Of a stretch of 64,000 bases of DNA, positions 1-9,551 are shown piece after piece. The notes beneath the pieces are model-generated. The model searched no databases, was not told where the DNA came from, and was given only the letters and a program-made list of their open reading frames with translations. Source of the stretch: an uncultured Acidimicrobiaceae bacterium (GTDB lineage Bacteria; Actinomycetota; Acidimicrobiia; Acidimicrobiales; RAAP-2). A program made the translations under genes and the position numbers. Position 1 is the first letter of the stretch, and each line of letters starts with the position of its first letter. The DNA is taken from assembly GCA_903894295.1 (NCBI GenBank), contig CAITPI010000054.1:1-64000 (forward strand). Reading direction: 5' to 3'.

Positions 1-103
1 CTCCGTGCATGAAGAGAACGGGGGCGGCATCCGGGTCGCCCCGGACGTCGGCCACGAGGTTCACGCCTTCAAAGCCGGTGAAGCTGACCGTCTCGGATTC
101 CAT
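1..103 (-). CDS. alpha/beta hydrolase, N-terminal fragment (runs off window edge)
   Basis: Minus-strand translation MESETVSFTGFEGVNLVADVRGDPDAAPVLFMHG..., typical N-terminus with HG oxyanion motif. Confidence 0.7.
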   Translation of the reverse strand, partial: MESETVSFTGFEGVNLVADVRGDPDAAPVLFMHG

Positions 104-123
104 GGTTGTCATCGTCCCACCCC

Positions 124-261
124 TCAGGGGCAGCCGAGACCGGCCAGGGCCGCGCAGGCCGGACAGAGCCAGACCGGTCCCTGTTCGTCGCGGTGGAGTT
201 GGGCCAGGGGAGACTGGCAGGAGGCACAGGCGGGCGGCGGGTTTCGGTCTTCGTCGGCCAT
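124..261 (-). CDS. 45-aa zinc-ribbon microprotein (CxxC...CxxC)
   Basis: Translated by hand: MADEDRNPPPACASCQSPLAQLHRDEQGPVWLCPACAALAGLGCP*; too short for the ORF track. Confidence 0.6.
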   Translation of the reverse strand: MADEDRNPPPACASCQSPLAQLHRDEQGPVWLCPACAALAGLGCP

Positions 262-313
262 GGCGAGATGCTACCCAGAAGGCCTGTTACACCCTCTTCG
301 TACAATCGTCTTT

Positions 314-363
314 CGTGTCGGGCCGGGCAGTACCGTGGCGGTACGGCGGCCCGGTCCGACACG
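314..363. repeat. 50-bp nested inverted repeat (hairpin) in a divergent intergenic region
   Basis: CGTGTCGG-GCCGGGC-A-GTACC-gtggc-GGTAC-GGCG-GCCCGGT-CCGACACG; 15-bp outer stem and 5-bp inner stem. Confidence 0.75.
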
Positions 364-396
364 ACCAGGTCGGAGCAAGAAACGGCAGGAGTTGCG

Positions 397-843
397 TTGA
401 CCCCCCAGCCCTGGAGCGAAGAGTACCGGTGGGCCCAGTACGCCCGCACCCTGGTCGAGGTGGAGATCACACCCGGGCACTGGATCCACCTGAACGGCCC
501 CGAAGCGATCGACGAGTGGCCGTGGTCGCTGCCGGTGCACATCGTCACGGCCTGGAACCCCGGGGCCGATTTCCGTTCGGACGACGAGAACCGGGAACAA
601 CAGCGTGCACTGATCCGCGAACTGGAGGAGATGGGTCTCACCTGGCTTCCGGCCCACGGTTCAGGTTTCGACGTCGACCACGGAGAGGAGAGCGTTGCCA
701 TCTTCGACCTCGGTCGGGATGCGGCGGTGGCGCTGGCCCGACGGTGGAGTCAGGATGCCGTCTTCGAACTTGAGGCGGACACCATGTGGCTGGTCTTCTG
801 CATCGACGACCGGGTGGTCGAACTTCCGCGGCGCCACGACTGA
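397..843 (+). CDS. DUF3293-like protein
   Basis: ORF 106..843; conserved part begins near TTG 397 (LTPQPWSEEYRWAQYARTLVEVEI...HIVTAWNP...). Confidence 0.65.
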   Translation: MTPQPWSEEYRWAQYARTLVEVEITPGHWIHLNGPEAIDEWPWSLPVHIVTAWNPGADFRSDDENREQQRALIRELEEMGLTWLPAHGSGFDVDHGEESVAIFDLGRDAAVALARRWSQDAVFELEADTMWLVFCIDDRVVELPRRHD

Positions 844-879
844 CCGTTACCATCGCCAAAGTTCGTCAGTGAGGAAGTC

Positions 880-1989
880 GTGAAAACACAAGCTGCCATC
901 TGCTGGGGTGTGGGACAGAACTGGTCGGTCGAGGAGATCGAACTTGATCCACCCCGGGAGGACGAAGTGCTGGTCCGGGTGGTGGCTTCGGGGCTGTGTC
1001 ACTCGGACGAGCACATCCTGACCGGAGATTCGCCGTTTCCCACGCCGATGATCGGAGGTCACGAAGCCACCGGCATCGTGGAAGAGGTCGGCTCCGGGGT
1101 CCGTTCCCTGATGCCGGGCGACCACGTGGTGATGGCGTTTGTCCCCTCCTGTGGTCGGTGCGTTCCGTGCTCGACGGGCCACCAGAACCTGTGCGATCTC
1201 GGTGCGCTGATCACCCACGGCCGCCAGGCCGACGGGACCTCCCGTCACCACGCCCGTGGCGAGGACCTGAACCTCATGTGCCTGGTGGGGGCCTTCGCCG
1301 ACCACACCGTGGTGGGTGAGGCGAGCTGCATCCGGATCGATCCCTCCTACCCGATGGAAAAGGCGGCCCTGGCCGGCTGCGGTGCCGTCACCGGGTGGGG
1401 ATCGGCGATCCATGCCGGTGCGGTCCGACCGGGCGACCGGGTGGCGGTGGTGGGCTGCGGGGGGATCGGATCCGCCGCCATCCAGGGGGCCCGACTGGCC
1501 GGAGCGGCCGAGATCATCGCCATCGACCCGGTGGCGTTCAAGCGGGAGAAGGCGGTGGGCTTCGGCGCCACCGCCACGTTTGCATCGATGGCCGACGCCT
1601 TCCTTCCGGTGCGCGATCTGACCCGGGGGTTGATGTGCAACCAGGTCATCATGGCCATGGGGGTCGGGCAGGGTGATGTCATGAACGAGGCGCTGGGACT
1701 CACGGCCAAGATGGGTCGGGTGGTCGTCACCAACATCCATCCGGCCCGGGAGCGACACGTCACGATGAACCTGTCGGCGCTCACCAGCCTGGAGAAGCAG
1801 GTGGTCGGTTCGCTGTTCGGTTCGGCCAATCCCCGCTCGGACATTCCGAAACTGCTGGACCTTGACGCTCGGGGGCTGTTCGACCTGTCCGGACTCATCA
1901 CCCGGACCTACCCGCTCGCCGAGGTGAACCAGGGCTACCAGGACCTCCGGGACGGAGTGAACGTCCGCGGCCTCCTCGTCACCGGCTAG
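880..1989 (+). CDS. NDMA-dependent type zinc alcohol dehydrogenase (MDR family)
   Basis: Zn-ADH motifs GHEATGIVEEVG, CGRCVPCSTGHQNLC, Rossmann VGCGGIGSAAIQGARLAGA; GAGG RBS upstream. Confidence 0.85.
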   Translation: MKTQAAICWGVGQNWSVEEIELDPPREDEVLVRVVASGLCHSDEHILTGDSPFPTPMIGGHEATGIVEEVGSGVRSLMPGDHVVMAFVPSCGRCVPCSTGHQNLCDLGALITHGRQADGTSRHHARGEDLNLMCLVGAFADHTVVGEASCIRIDPSYPMEKAALAGCGAVTGWGSAIHAGAVRPGDRVAVVGCGGIGSAAIQGARLAGAAEIIAIDPVAFKREKAVGFGATATFASMADAFLPVRDLTRGLMCNQVIMAMGVGQGDVMNEALGLTAKMGRVVVTNIHPARERHVTMNLSALTSLEKQVVGSLFGSANPRSDIPKLLDLDARGLFDLSGLITRTYPLAEVNQGYQDLRDGVNVRGLLVTG

Positions 1990-3266
1990 GTCAACCGGGA
2001 CGCCCGACGCGAGGCAAAGGTCCACCGGGCCGGCTTGGCTGCTTCCCCATCCCCTCCGTCGACGTCGGAAGCAGTCGCCGTGTTCGCCATATGTCGGCCG
2101 TAGGCGGCAATCAGCGGATTGGTACTGATCCCGTGGGCCAGGATGCTGAGGGCCACCGTCATCGAGACCACGGGAAGGATCACCGGCTCCGACGGGCCGA
2201 GCTGGTCGATGGCGATCAGGGCGAAGCACACCGAAGCCATGCCGCGTGGCCCGAACCAGCCGATGAACATGTCGGTGGCCAGACCGAGGCGTGTCCCAAC
2301 CAGGGCGATGGCCACGGGAACCATGCGGATCACGGTCAGGCTCGCCACGCCGTAGATGACCGGCTTTTCCAGGTTTCCATGGACGAGTGTCGGATGCAGC
2401 ATGACCGCGCCGAAGGAGAACCAGATGAAGCACGACAGCAGTTGGCTGAGGGCATCCGGGGCACCCGCCACATCCGGCCCGACCTGACTCTCGAAGACCC
2501 CGAAGGTCAGCCCCCCGATGAAGGCCGCGACGAAGCCGTTTCCGCCCAGGCTGATCGAGACGGCATACGTGCCGATCGCCGTGGCGGCCATGGCCACACT
2601 GGCACTCGATTGGTCGGTCCAGTTCCGACGGATGGCGAGGCGGAGAAGATAACCCGCCAGGAGGCCCGCCACGATGCCGATGGCGACACCGAGCAGGATC
2701 TCCCCGACGGCATCGATAACGGCATGGTGGGTGTGGCCGATGGCGCCCAGGACTCCGGCGATGGCCAAGGGGACCAGGGGGGAGGCAATGCCGTCGTTCA
2801 GGCCGCTCTCGACGTTCAGCGACTGGCGAACCCGAACCGGCACCATGGGGTTGGTCACGATGCCGGCGCCCAGTCCGGCGTCGGTCGGGGCCAGACAGGC
2901 GGAGATGAGTACCACCAGCCACAGGGATGATCCGCCGAAGAGCAGGTTGGCCACGACGGCGCCCAGGATGACCGTGAGGGGGAGGCCGACCCCGAGGAGC
3001 CGGGCCGGTATTCCTGCCTGGTGGCGCAGCGACGAGACCCGCACCCGGGCGGCGTCGGAGAAGAGGATCAGGGCCAGGGCGAGTTCGGCCACCGTCTGGA
3101 TCATGGACGACGTCACGGTCATGTGAAAGCCGGGGAGACCTTCGAGAACGACACCGGCTCCGGCGAAGACCATGGGTTCGGTAATGCTCCACCGGTCGGC
3201 CACCGAGGCGAACGAGGACCACGCCAGAATCAACACGGTGATGACGGCAACATCTCCCCACGTCAC
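1986..3266 (-). CDS. Na+/H+ antiporter, CPA1 (NhaP-like) family
   Basis: Multiple TM segments; ACLAPTDAGLGAGIVTNPMVPVRVRQSLNVESGLNDGIASPL motif. Confidence 0.85.
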   Translation of the reverse strand: MTWGDVAVITVLILAWSSFASVADRWSITEPMVFAGAGVVLEGLPGFHMTVTSSMIQTVAELALALILFSDAARVRVSSLRHQAGIPARLLGVGLPLTVILGAVVANLLFGGSSLWLVVLISACLAPTDAGLGAGIVTNPMVPVRVRQSLNVESGLNDGIASPLVPLAIAGVLGAIGHTHHAVIDAVGEILLGVAIGIVAGLLAGYLLRLAIRRNWTDQSSASVAMAATAIGTYAVSISLGGNGFVAAFIGGLTFGVFESQVGPDVAGAPDALSQLLSCFIWFSFGAVMLHPTLVHGNLEKPVIYGVASLTVIRMVPVAIALVGTRLGLATDMFIGWFGPRGMASVCFALIAIDQLGPSEPVILPVVSMTVALSILAHGISTNPLIAAYGRHMANTATASDVDGGDGEAAKPARWTFASRRASRLT

Positions 3267-3452
3267 GGTGACTCCCTTGGTCGTGTCCGCCAGAGATCAT
3301 CGCCCCTTTTGCCGCTTCGGTGGTGCCAGATCCGGTTTCCACCTCCTCCCTCACCGAGGGGACCGAACCCTCCGCCCGGCCCCGGGCAACGCCGGCGGGA
3401 CCGTCGAAGTCGGAAGTGGGCCCCGGGAGCGGGGTGGATCGGCGGAGGGGAT

Positions 3453-4346
3453 GTGCCCGAAGGGTTTCGCCTCCTGTGCAAGGCTGGAGAGGTGGCGCTG
3501 CCCCCCGTGATGAAACAGATGTACCGCCGTCTCCCGGAGCCAATGCGGCGGGCGTTGGCCAACGCGGCGGGGACCCACGCCCCATGGGAAGCGGGCTTCG
3601 ATTTCACACCGCCGGGACTTCTGGCCGGCGAAGTGATCGGACCTCCGGACTTCGTGGGAGTCGGCGTGCAGAAGGCGGGAACCAGTTGGTGGTACGAGTT
3701 GATCCTCGAGCATCCTGACGTCTACCACCGGAGGGACATCGCCAAGGAGCGTCACTACCTGACCCGGTTTCTCGACCAACCTTTCGGGCCGGCGGAGATT
3801 GAGGGCTACCACGGGTGGTTCCCCCGCAAACCGGGAACGGTGACCGGAGAGTGGACTCCGAACTATCTGACCTACCCCTGGGTGCTGCCGCTTCTGGCCG
3901 AGGCCGCTCCGGACGCCAGGATTCTGGTGGCCCTGCGGGACCCGGTGGCCCGCTTCCTGTCCGGCTTCACCTTCCGTCTGTCGATGGGCGCTCCCCATGG
4001 GGTGACCACGGTGGCTGACGCCTACCGCCAGGGCTTCTACGCCCGGATGCTCAACGACCTCTACCAGTGGTTTCCCGCCGAACAGGTGCTTGTCCTCCAG
4101 TACGAGCAGATGCGGAACGACCCGCAGCACTGGCTCGACCAGACCTTCTCGTTCCTCGGCCTGGATCCCTTCCGGCCGGCCGAGATCAGCCGGGAGGTCA
4201 ACGTGACCCGGCAGAAGCGGGTGGAGCTCGATCCCGAAGCCCGACGTCGGATCGTCGACATCTACCGCCCTGATGTCATCGAGCTCCGGGGCCTGGTGCC
4301 CCAACTCGACGTCGGCCTGTGGCCCGATTTCGCCGATCTGGCCTGA
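3453..4346 (+). CDS. sulfotransferase family protein
   Basis: VGVQKAGTSWWYELILEHPDVYHRRDIAKERHYL (5'-PSB loop), ALRDPVARFLSGFTFRLSMG (3'-PB); start codon uncertain. Confidence 0.85.
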   Translation: MPEGFRLLCKAGEVALPPVMKQMYRRLPEPMRRALANAAGTHAPWEAGFDFTPPGLLAGEVIGPPDFVGVGVQKAGTSWWYELILEHPDVYHRRDIAKERHYLTRFLDQPFGPAEIEGYHGWFPRKPGTVTGEWTPNYLTYPWVLPLLAEAAPDARILVALRDPVARFLSGFTFRLSMGAPHGVTTVADAYRQGFYARMLNDLYQWFPAEQVLVLQYEQMRNDPQHWLDQTFSFLGLDPFRPAEISREVNVTRQKRVELDPEARRRIVDIYRPDVIELRGLVPQLDVGLWPDFADLA

Positions 4347-4391
4347 GGGGATCCCGGCTAGGCGGGTGGCCAACTCACTAGAGTCAAAAGG

Positions 4392-5045
4392 GTGAGTGAG
4401 CGCGACCCTGGAAACCAACAGGAATCGACAACCGAAAGCGACCAGTCTCCGCCACCGGTGGAGCGAAGGAACTACGTCACGCGTCACGAGGCCGGACCGC
4501 GCCTGATCAATACCACGATCGAACTGCTCCGGACGATGACCTTCCCGGAAGTGACAACCCGACGGATCGCCGAAGCGGCCGAGTTGAACCTGCTGGCCAT
4601 CCAACGGATCTTCGGCTCCCAGACCGGTCTCTTTGTGGCCGTGGCCCAGACGTTGGCCCACAACACCGGTGAGCGACTGCTGCGGGAAGACGCACCGGAC
4701 GCCATCATGGCGGTGTTCGCCGATCCGGACGTTGTGTTGCGGACCCGGCTTGTGGCCTGGTTGGTGGGCAACGGAACCGACCCCAAGGTGTTCCGCACCG
4801 ACCCCGAATCGGCCCAACTCCCGATGATCCTGCGGAAGCGAATCGAATCCCATGGCCTGGGCGAGAACTCACCGGTGGCGGCCCGGGTGTACTCGGAGAT
4901 CCTCACGGTGGCGACCGAAGGCTTCGTCACCTTTGCCGAGACCCATGACTTCACGGCCGGAGACTACGAGAAGGCGGCCCAGCTCCTGACGCTCCTGGCG
5001 GACCGACTGCCCGGACTCGCCGGGGAGTTGGGCTGGGAGAACTAG
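4392..5045 (+). CDS. TetR-family transcriptional regulator
   Basis: N-terminal HTH LINTTIELLRTMTFPEVTTRRIAEAAELNLLAIQRIFGSQTGLF. Confidence 0.8.
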   Translation: MSERDPGNQQESTTESDQSPPPVERRNYVTRHEAGPRLINTTIELLRTMTFPEVTTRRIAEAAELNLLAIQRIFGSQTGLFVAVAQTLAHNTGERLLREDAPDAIMAVFADPDVVLRTRLVAWLVGNGTDPKVFRTDPESAQLPMILRKRIESHGLGENSPVAARVYSEILTVATEGFVTFAETHDFTAGDYEKAAQLLTLLADRLPGLAGELGWEN

Positions 5046-5077
5046 TCCCCGGCGTCGTCGGATGCCGGGCAGGATCC

Positions 5078-6286
5078 CTACGCGAGGGCGTGCTGCATGA
5101 GTTGGCCCATCGAAAGGCAGACCTCCGTGGCCAACTGGTGGCAAGTCGCCACGATGCCCATGCCGAAGAATCCGTGGATCTGGTCGTCGTAGCACCGATG
5201 GACAACCGGAACCCTGGCGGCCCGGAGGGATTCCGCGTAGGCGAGGCCTTCGTCCCGCAGGGGATCAAAACCGGCGGTCACCACAAGGGCCGGGGCCAGT
5301 CCTTCATGACCAGGGGCGAGTATCGGCGATACCGAAGGTAGCAGCCACGTTGCCTCGTCGGGAAGGTAGGCGTGGCGGAACTCCTCCATGCCCTTGCGGG
5401 TCAGGAAGAAGCCGTCGGCCAGGGTTCGCATGGAGCCACTGTCCAGACGGGCGTCCACCGCCGGATAGACCAGTCCCTGGGCAACCGGCGCCGGCACGTC
5501 GGGCACCTCGATCCCGTCGACGACCCCGCCGTCCCGGGTGAGCAGGGCCACCACAGCGGCCAGGTTGCCCCCGGCGCTGTCTCCCATGACTCCCACGATG
5601 CCCGGGGCCGTGCCGAGCTCGTCGGCATGGTCGTGCACCCATGCGTAGGCGTCCAGTGCGTCGTGGATGGCGGCCGGCCAGGGATGTTCGGGCGCCAGGC
5701 GGTAGTCGACGGCCACCACCACGCAGCCGGTGACGGCAGCCAGCAGCTGGCAGTCGCCGTCGTGGGAGTCAAGGTTGCCGAGTACCCAACCTCCGCCGTG
5801 GAGGAACAGGATCGCCCCGTTTCGCCGGCCCGGGTGGATGCCCGAGCCGAACCGGCGGTAGATGCGCACGGGAACCTCGGCTGATCCGTTCGAGGAAGGA
5901 AGCCGACGGTTGGTGACGTAGACGTCCCGGCGTTGGGGCATCGACATCCGTGCCGTCTGGGCAAACGTCTGCCGGGTGGCGGTGGGGTCAGGCCCAAGTC
6001 CCTCGAGCGGTGCCCCCGAGAAGCGCTCGGCGGCGGACGAGAGGGCCAGCAACGCCTGGAGGCTCCGGTCGAGCTGCCGTCCTTCCCGGATCACCGGGGC
6101 GCTCTGGCCGGTCAGACGCAGGAGAGGCTCAGGGTGGGCCAGGACCTTGCGGATCAGGGCACCGGAGATGCTCCAGCGCTCGTTTCTCCGACGCCGGACC
6201 GGATCGAAGGCGGCCATGGCCATCCCGCGCTTCCACGGTTCCCGGGGGCGCGACGGTTCGGACGACGGGGACGGGATCGTGGCCAT
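5078..6286 (-). CDS. alpha/beta hydrolase, HSL-type esterase
   Basis: FLHGGGWVLGNLDSHDG, GDSAGGNLAA, ...DPLRDEGLAYAE...IHGFF. Confidence 0.9.
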   Translation of the reverse strand: MATIPSPSSEPSRPREPWKRGMAMAAFDPVRRRRNERWSISGALIRKVLAHPEPLLRLTGQSAPVIREGRQLDRSLQALLALSSAAERFSGAPLEGLGPDPTATRQTFAQTARMSMPQRRDVYVTNRRLPSSNGSAEVPVRIYRRFGSGIHPGRRNGAILFLHGGGWVLGNLDSHDGDCQLLAAVTGCVVVAVDYRLAPEHPWPAAIHDALDAYAWVHDHADELGTAPGIVGVMGDSAGGNLAAVVALLTRDGGVVDGIEVPDVPAPVAQGLVYPAVDARLDSGSMRTLADGFFLTRKGMEEFRHAYLPDEATWLLPSVSPILAPGHEGLAPALVVTAGFDPLRDEGLAYAESLRAARVPVVHRCYDDQIHGFFGMGIVATCHQLATEVCLSMGQLMQHALA

Positions 6287-6356
6287 GTCTTATGGTTGCC
6301 GTTCCCGGCTGGCTTGGCAACCGGCACCGGCGAAGCTTCTGGGCCAAGATGGTCCC

Positions 6357-6980
6357 GTGCGCTACCAACTTGATCCTGCCCACACGGCCCTTCTGGTCAT
6401 CGATGCCCAGGAGGAGTACTTCGATCCTGACGGTCCGGCCTACTTTCCCGAAGCGGCGGCCACCCTCGGTGCGCTCAACCGGCTGATCGGGGCGTTTGAC
6501 GACCGTGCGGCTCCGGTCATCTACCTTCGCCATGCCCACCGGGACACGGGCGTCGACGTTGGGCGCATGGGGGATTTCGCTGAAGACGACGAGGAAGACT
6601 CGTTCGTCGAGGGAAGCGCCCGGGTGGCGTTCCACTCCGGACTCTGCGAGGCGGCCAACGCCACGATCGTGACCAAGAACCGCTACGACTCGTTCATCGG
6701 GACCGACCTCGAGGGGATCCTGCGGACGCTTGGCATCCGCACCGTCGTGGTCTCGGGCTACATGACGAGTTTCTGCTGTGACTCGACGGCCCGGGGCGCC
6801 CACAGCCGGGACTACGAGACCGTCTTTGTCCTCGATGCGGTGGGGGGACCCGACCTCGAGCGACTCGACGGCAGTGACTACCCGGCCGGCGAGGTCAAGG
6901 AGGACGTGGCCGCCGCGCTGGCGGCCGGATTCGCCGATGTGGCATCGGTCGACGACGTTGTTGCGGCGCTTGGTGGCTGA
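6357..6980 (+). CDS. isochorismatase-like cysteine hydrolase
   Basis: TALLVIDAQEEYFD..., VSGYMTSFCCDSTARGAHSRDYETVFVLDAVG; GTG start. Confidence 0.85.
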   Translation: MRYQLDPAHTALLVIDAQEEYFDPDGPAYFPEAAATLGALNRLIGAFDDRAAPVIYLRHAHRDTGVDVGRMGDFAEDDEEDSFVEGSARVAFHSGLCEAANATIVTKNRYDSFIGTDLEGILRTLGIRTVVVSGYMTSFCCDSTARGAHSRDYETVFVLDAVGGPDLERLDGSDYPAGEVKEDVAAALAAGFADVASVDDVVAALGG

Positions 6981-6982
6981 CC

Positions 6983-7471
6983 ATGGGTGAGGCCCAGACG
7001 ATCAACGTGAACGTGAGACGCCAGGGCTGTGGCTCGGGTTGCGGCACGGCCTTGTTGATCTTCTTCGCCATCGCCCTGGTGGTGTCGGCGGTCAGTTTCC
7101 TGGCCCACTACTGGTACGTCACGGTTCCCGTCCTGGTCGTGGTCGTGGTCCTGATCGCCGTCGGCATCCGGGCCGGGAAGAAGGATCAGGGAAGTGCCAC
7201 CGGGAAACCGGATCCCGGATCGACCGTCTCCCCGATCGAAGCCCGCACCTATGACCAGGACGGGTCCCCTGACCAGGACGGGTCCCCGGCCCCCACGTTG
7301 AGAGTCGTTCCGTCACCCACGCCACCTCCGGTGCCGCCTCCGCCTCCGGCGGTCGAACCGGGCTGGATCACCGACCCCGCAGATCCGACCCACATTGCCT
7401 ACTGGGACGGGATGCGTTACGTGGCCCACAAGTGGCTGCGGGGATCGGAGTGGGTCGACGGGGACGGGTAG
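6983..7471 (+). CDS. small membrane protein with Pro-rich linker and C-terminal W-containing domain
   Basis: TM segment ALLIFFAIALVVSAVSFLAHYWYV, PPPVPPPPPAVEPGW; no gap after the upstream gene. Confidence 0.6.
   Translation: MGEAQTINVNVRRQGCGSGCGTALLIFFAIALVVSAVSFLAHYWYVTVPVLVVVVVLIAVGIRAGKKDQGSATGKPDPGSTVSPIEARTYDQDGSPDQDGSPAPTLRVVPSPTPPPVPPPPPAVEPGWITDPADPTHIAYWDGMRYVAHKWLRGSEWVDGDG
7252..7287. repeat. perfect 18-bp tandem duplication, 2 copies
   Basis: TGACCAGGACGGGTCCCC x2, in-frame DQDGSP repeat. Confidence 0.9.
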
Positions 7472-7517
7472 GCCGGAGGAAGGGTAGTCGGGCCGACGGA
7501 ACGTCGGCGTCGAACCT

Positions 7518-7943
7518 TCAGAGCGCGTCGGTCGACCAGCCGGTCGTCGCGGTGACCTGGAGAACGATCATCCCGGCAAACGGCCGCCGGCGATACTGGA
7601 CGATCTTCTCCGCCAGCGTCCTGGCGAGGATGGCGACGACCTCAGGGGCCGGATCGGGCTGGTGGAGCAGTTCGGCCCGCACCCAGAACAGCCGGGACCG
7701 GTCGCCTGGATCCTGGTGACCGACCAGCAGGGCCGCTCTGGGATCCGTCTCGAGGTTCATCTTCCGCTGGAGCCGGGTGGTGGATTTGTCCTTGACCGTG
7801 TCGATGGGGATGCCCACCAGATCGCCGTCAACGGCGTAAACACACGGAACCGGATCCACGCCGCGGTGGAGGTGGGCCGTGCAGAGCACACCGTGGTGGG
7901 CGGCGGCCAGGAGGCGTTCGGCTTCGTCGGTGTCAAGTTCCAC
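7518..7943 (-). CDS. PPOX-class (pyridoxamine 5'-phosphate oxidase-like, possibly F420-dependent) protein, paralog A
   Basis: GVLCTAHLHRGVDPVPCVYAVDGDLVGIPIDTVKDK; GTG start at 7943 preferred from TAGGAA -10 box and alignment to paralog B. Confidence 0.75.
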   Translation of the reverse strand: MELDTDEAERLLAAAHHGVLCTAHLHRGVDPVPCVYAVDGDLVGIPIDTVKDKSTTRLQRKMNLETDPRAALLVGHQDPGDRSRLFWVRAELLHQPDPAPEVVAILARTLAEKIVQYRRRPFAGMIVLQVTATTGWSTDAL

Positions 7944-7987
7944 ACCAACGAGGTTCCTACCAACCGGGCCGGGAGGCAACTCCGGGA

Positions 7988-9526
7988 TCAGTCGGCGTCT
8001 TCTCCGTCCAGAAGGTCGCGCAGTTCGCGCTTGAGGACCTTGCCGTAGCCCGACGTGGGCAGGGAGTCGACGAAGCGGTACTCCTTCGGTCGCTTGTAGC
8101 GGGCAATGGAGTCGAGACAGAGTTCGTCCAGTTCCGCCGGATCGAGGGCCGGAGCATCGGGAGAGGCGACCACGAAGGCCACAACGGTCTCACCCCACTC
8201 GGCGTCCCTTCGGCCAACCACCGAGACGGCGGTGACCCCGGGATGGCGAAGGAGCACCTCTTCCACTTCCCGGGGGTAGATGTTCATGCCGCCGCTGATG
8301 ATGAGATCCTTCGAACGGTCCTGGAGGGTCAGGAAGCCGTCTTCGGAGAACGATCCGATGTCGCCGGTGTGCAGCCACCCTCCCCGCAAGGTCTCGGCGG
8401 TGGCCTCCGGCTGGTTCCAGTAACCCGCCATGACCACGTCGCCCCGGACCACGATCTCGCCCGACCGGCCCGGTGGCAGCGGTTGGTCATTCTCGTCGAC
8501 CACCCGGACCTCGAGGTCGGTCCGGACCGTACCGACACTGGCCAGGTGCTCCTTCCAGTCGGGATGTTCGTGTTCGGCGTGATGGCGCTTCGACAGGGCG
8601 GTGATGGTCATGGGGGTCTCGCCCTGGCCGTAGATCTGGGCCAGACGGGGTCCGAAGACCCCGAGCGCTTCTTCGAGGTCGGCGAGGTACATCGGCGCCC
8701 CGCCGTAGATGATGGTCTTCAGGTTGGTGAGATCGGCTCCTTTCACCACCGGATCGTCCGCCAGGCGTTTGACCATGGTGGGCGCGGCGAAGAACGAGAG
8801 GCCCGGCCAGTGCTGCACGAGTTCGACGATCTCTTCGGCGTGTACGCCCCCGGAGGCGGGGATGACGCTGACCGCGCCCCGCGCCACGTGGGGCAGACCG
8901 TAGAGGCCGGAGCCATGCGAGAGCGGCGCGGCGTGCAGGATGGCGTCGCCCGGCTCGACGGGATCGATGTCGGCGAAGTAGCTGAGGCTGGTCTTCAACA
9001 GGTTCCGGTGGGTGAGGGTCGCTCCCTTCGGCCGACCGGTGGTGCCGCTCGTGTAGAACAGCCACGCCGCATCGACGGGAGCCCGGTCGACGAGTTCCAT
9101 GGGTGGCGAGTCGAGCAGTGCCCCCCACTCCTCCGTGCCGACAACGACAACGTGGTCGAGCCCGTCGATGATCCCGGCGAGGGGAACGACGTCGTCTCCG
9201 TGCTCCGGGTCGGTCACCACGATCCGGGCACCGGAGTCGTCAAGGATGTAGGCGATCTCGTCGGGATGGAGGCGGGCGTTGACGGGAACGGCAACCAATC
9301 CGGCGTGCCACGCAGCAAACTTGGCCTCCAGGTACTCCGGCCGGTTCCGCATGACGAGCGCCACCCGGTCGCCCGGATCGAGGCCGAGGTCACGGAATCC
9401 CCGGGCCAGGGAGGCCACCGTGGAGGCGAAGCCGGACCACGTGGCATGCACCTCGGTTCCGATGGCGATGGCCGGATCATCCGGGCGTTCCCGGCCGTGT
9501 CGGGCAATCCAGTTTGCGAGGTTCAT
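7988..9526 (-). CDS. AMP-dependent acyl-CoA synthetase/ligase
   Basis: WLFYTSGTTGRPKGATLTH, GWLHTGDIGSFSEDGFLTLQDRSKDLIISGGMNIYPREVE; ATG 9526 or GTG 9559. Confidence 0.92.
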   Translation of the reverse strand: MNLANWIARHGRERPDDPAIAIGTEVHATWSGFASTVASLARGFRDLGLDPGDRVALVMRNRPEYLEAKFAAWHAGLVAVPVNARLHPDEIAYILDDSGARIVVTDPEHGDDVVPLAGIIDGLDHVVVVGTEEWGALLDSPPMELVDRAPVDAAWLFYTSGTTGRPKGATLTHRNLLKTSLSYFADIDPVEPGDAILHAAPLSHGSGLYGLPHVARGAVSVIPASGGVHAEEIVELVQHWPGLSFFAAPTMVKRLADDPVVKGADLTNLKTIIYGGAPMYLADLEEALGVFGPRLAQIYGQGETPMTITALSKRHHAEHEHPDWKEHLASVGTVRTDLEVRVVDENDQPLPPGRSGEIVVRGDVVMAGYWNQPEATAETLRGGWLHTGDIGSFSEDGFLTLQDRSKDLIISGGMNIYPREVEEVLLRHPGVTAVSVVGRRDAEWGETVVAFVVASPDAPALDPAELDELCLDSIARYKRPKEYRFVDSLPTSGYGKVLKRELRDLLDGEDAD

Positions 9527-9551
9527 GGAGGTCCACCTTTGCCGGTCGGAG

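Noticed and set aside
847-3585. 912-aa minus-strand ORF overlapping ADH and antiporter genes
   Set aside because: GC-rich antisense/out-of-frame ORF; low-complexity R/G/P composition, and the real proteins are in other frames.
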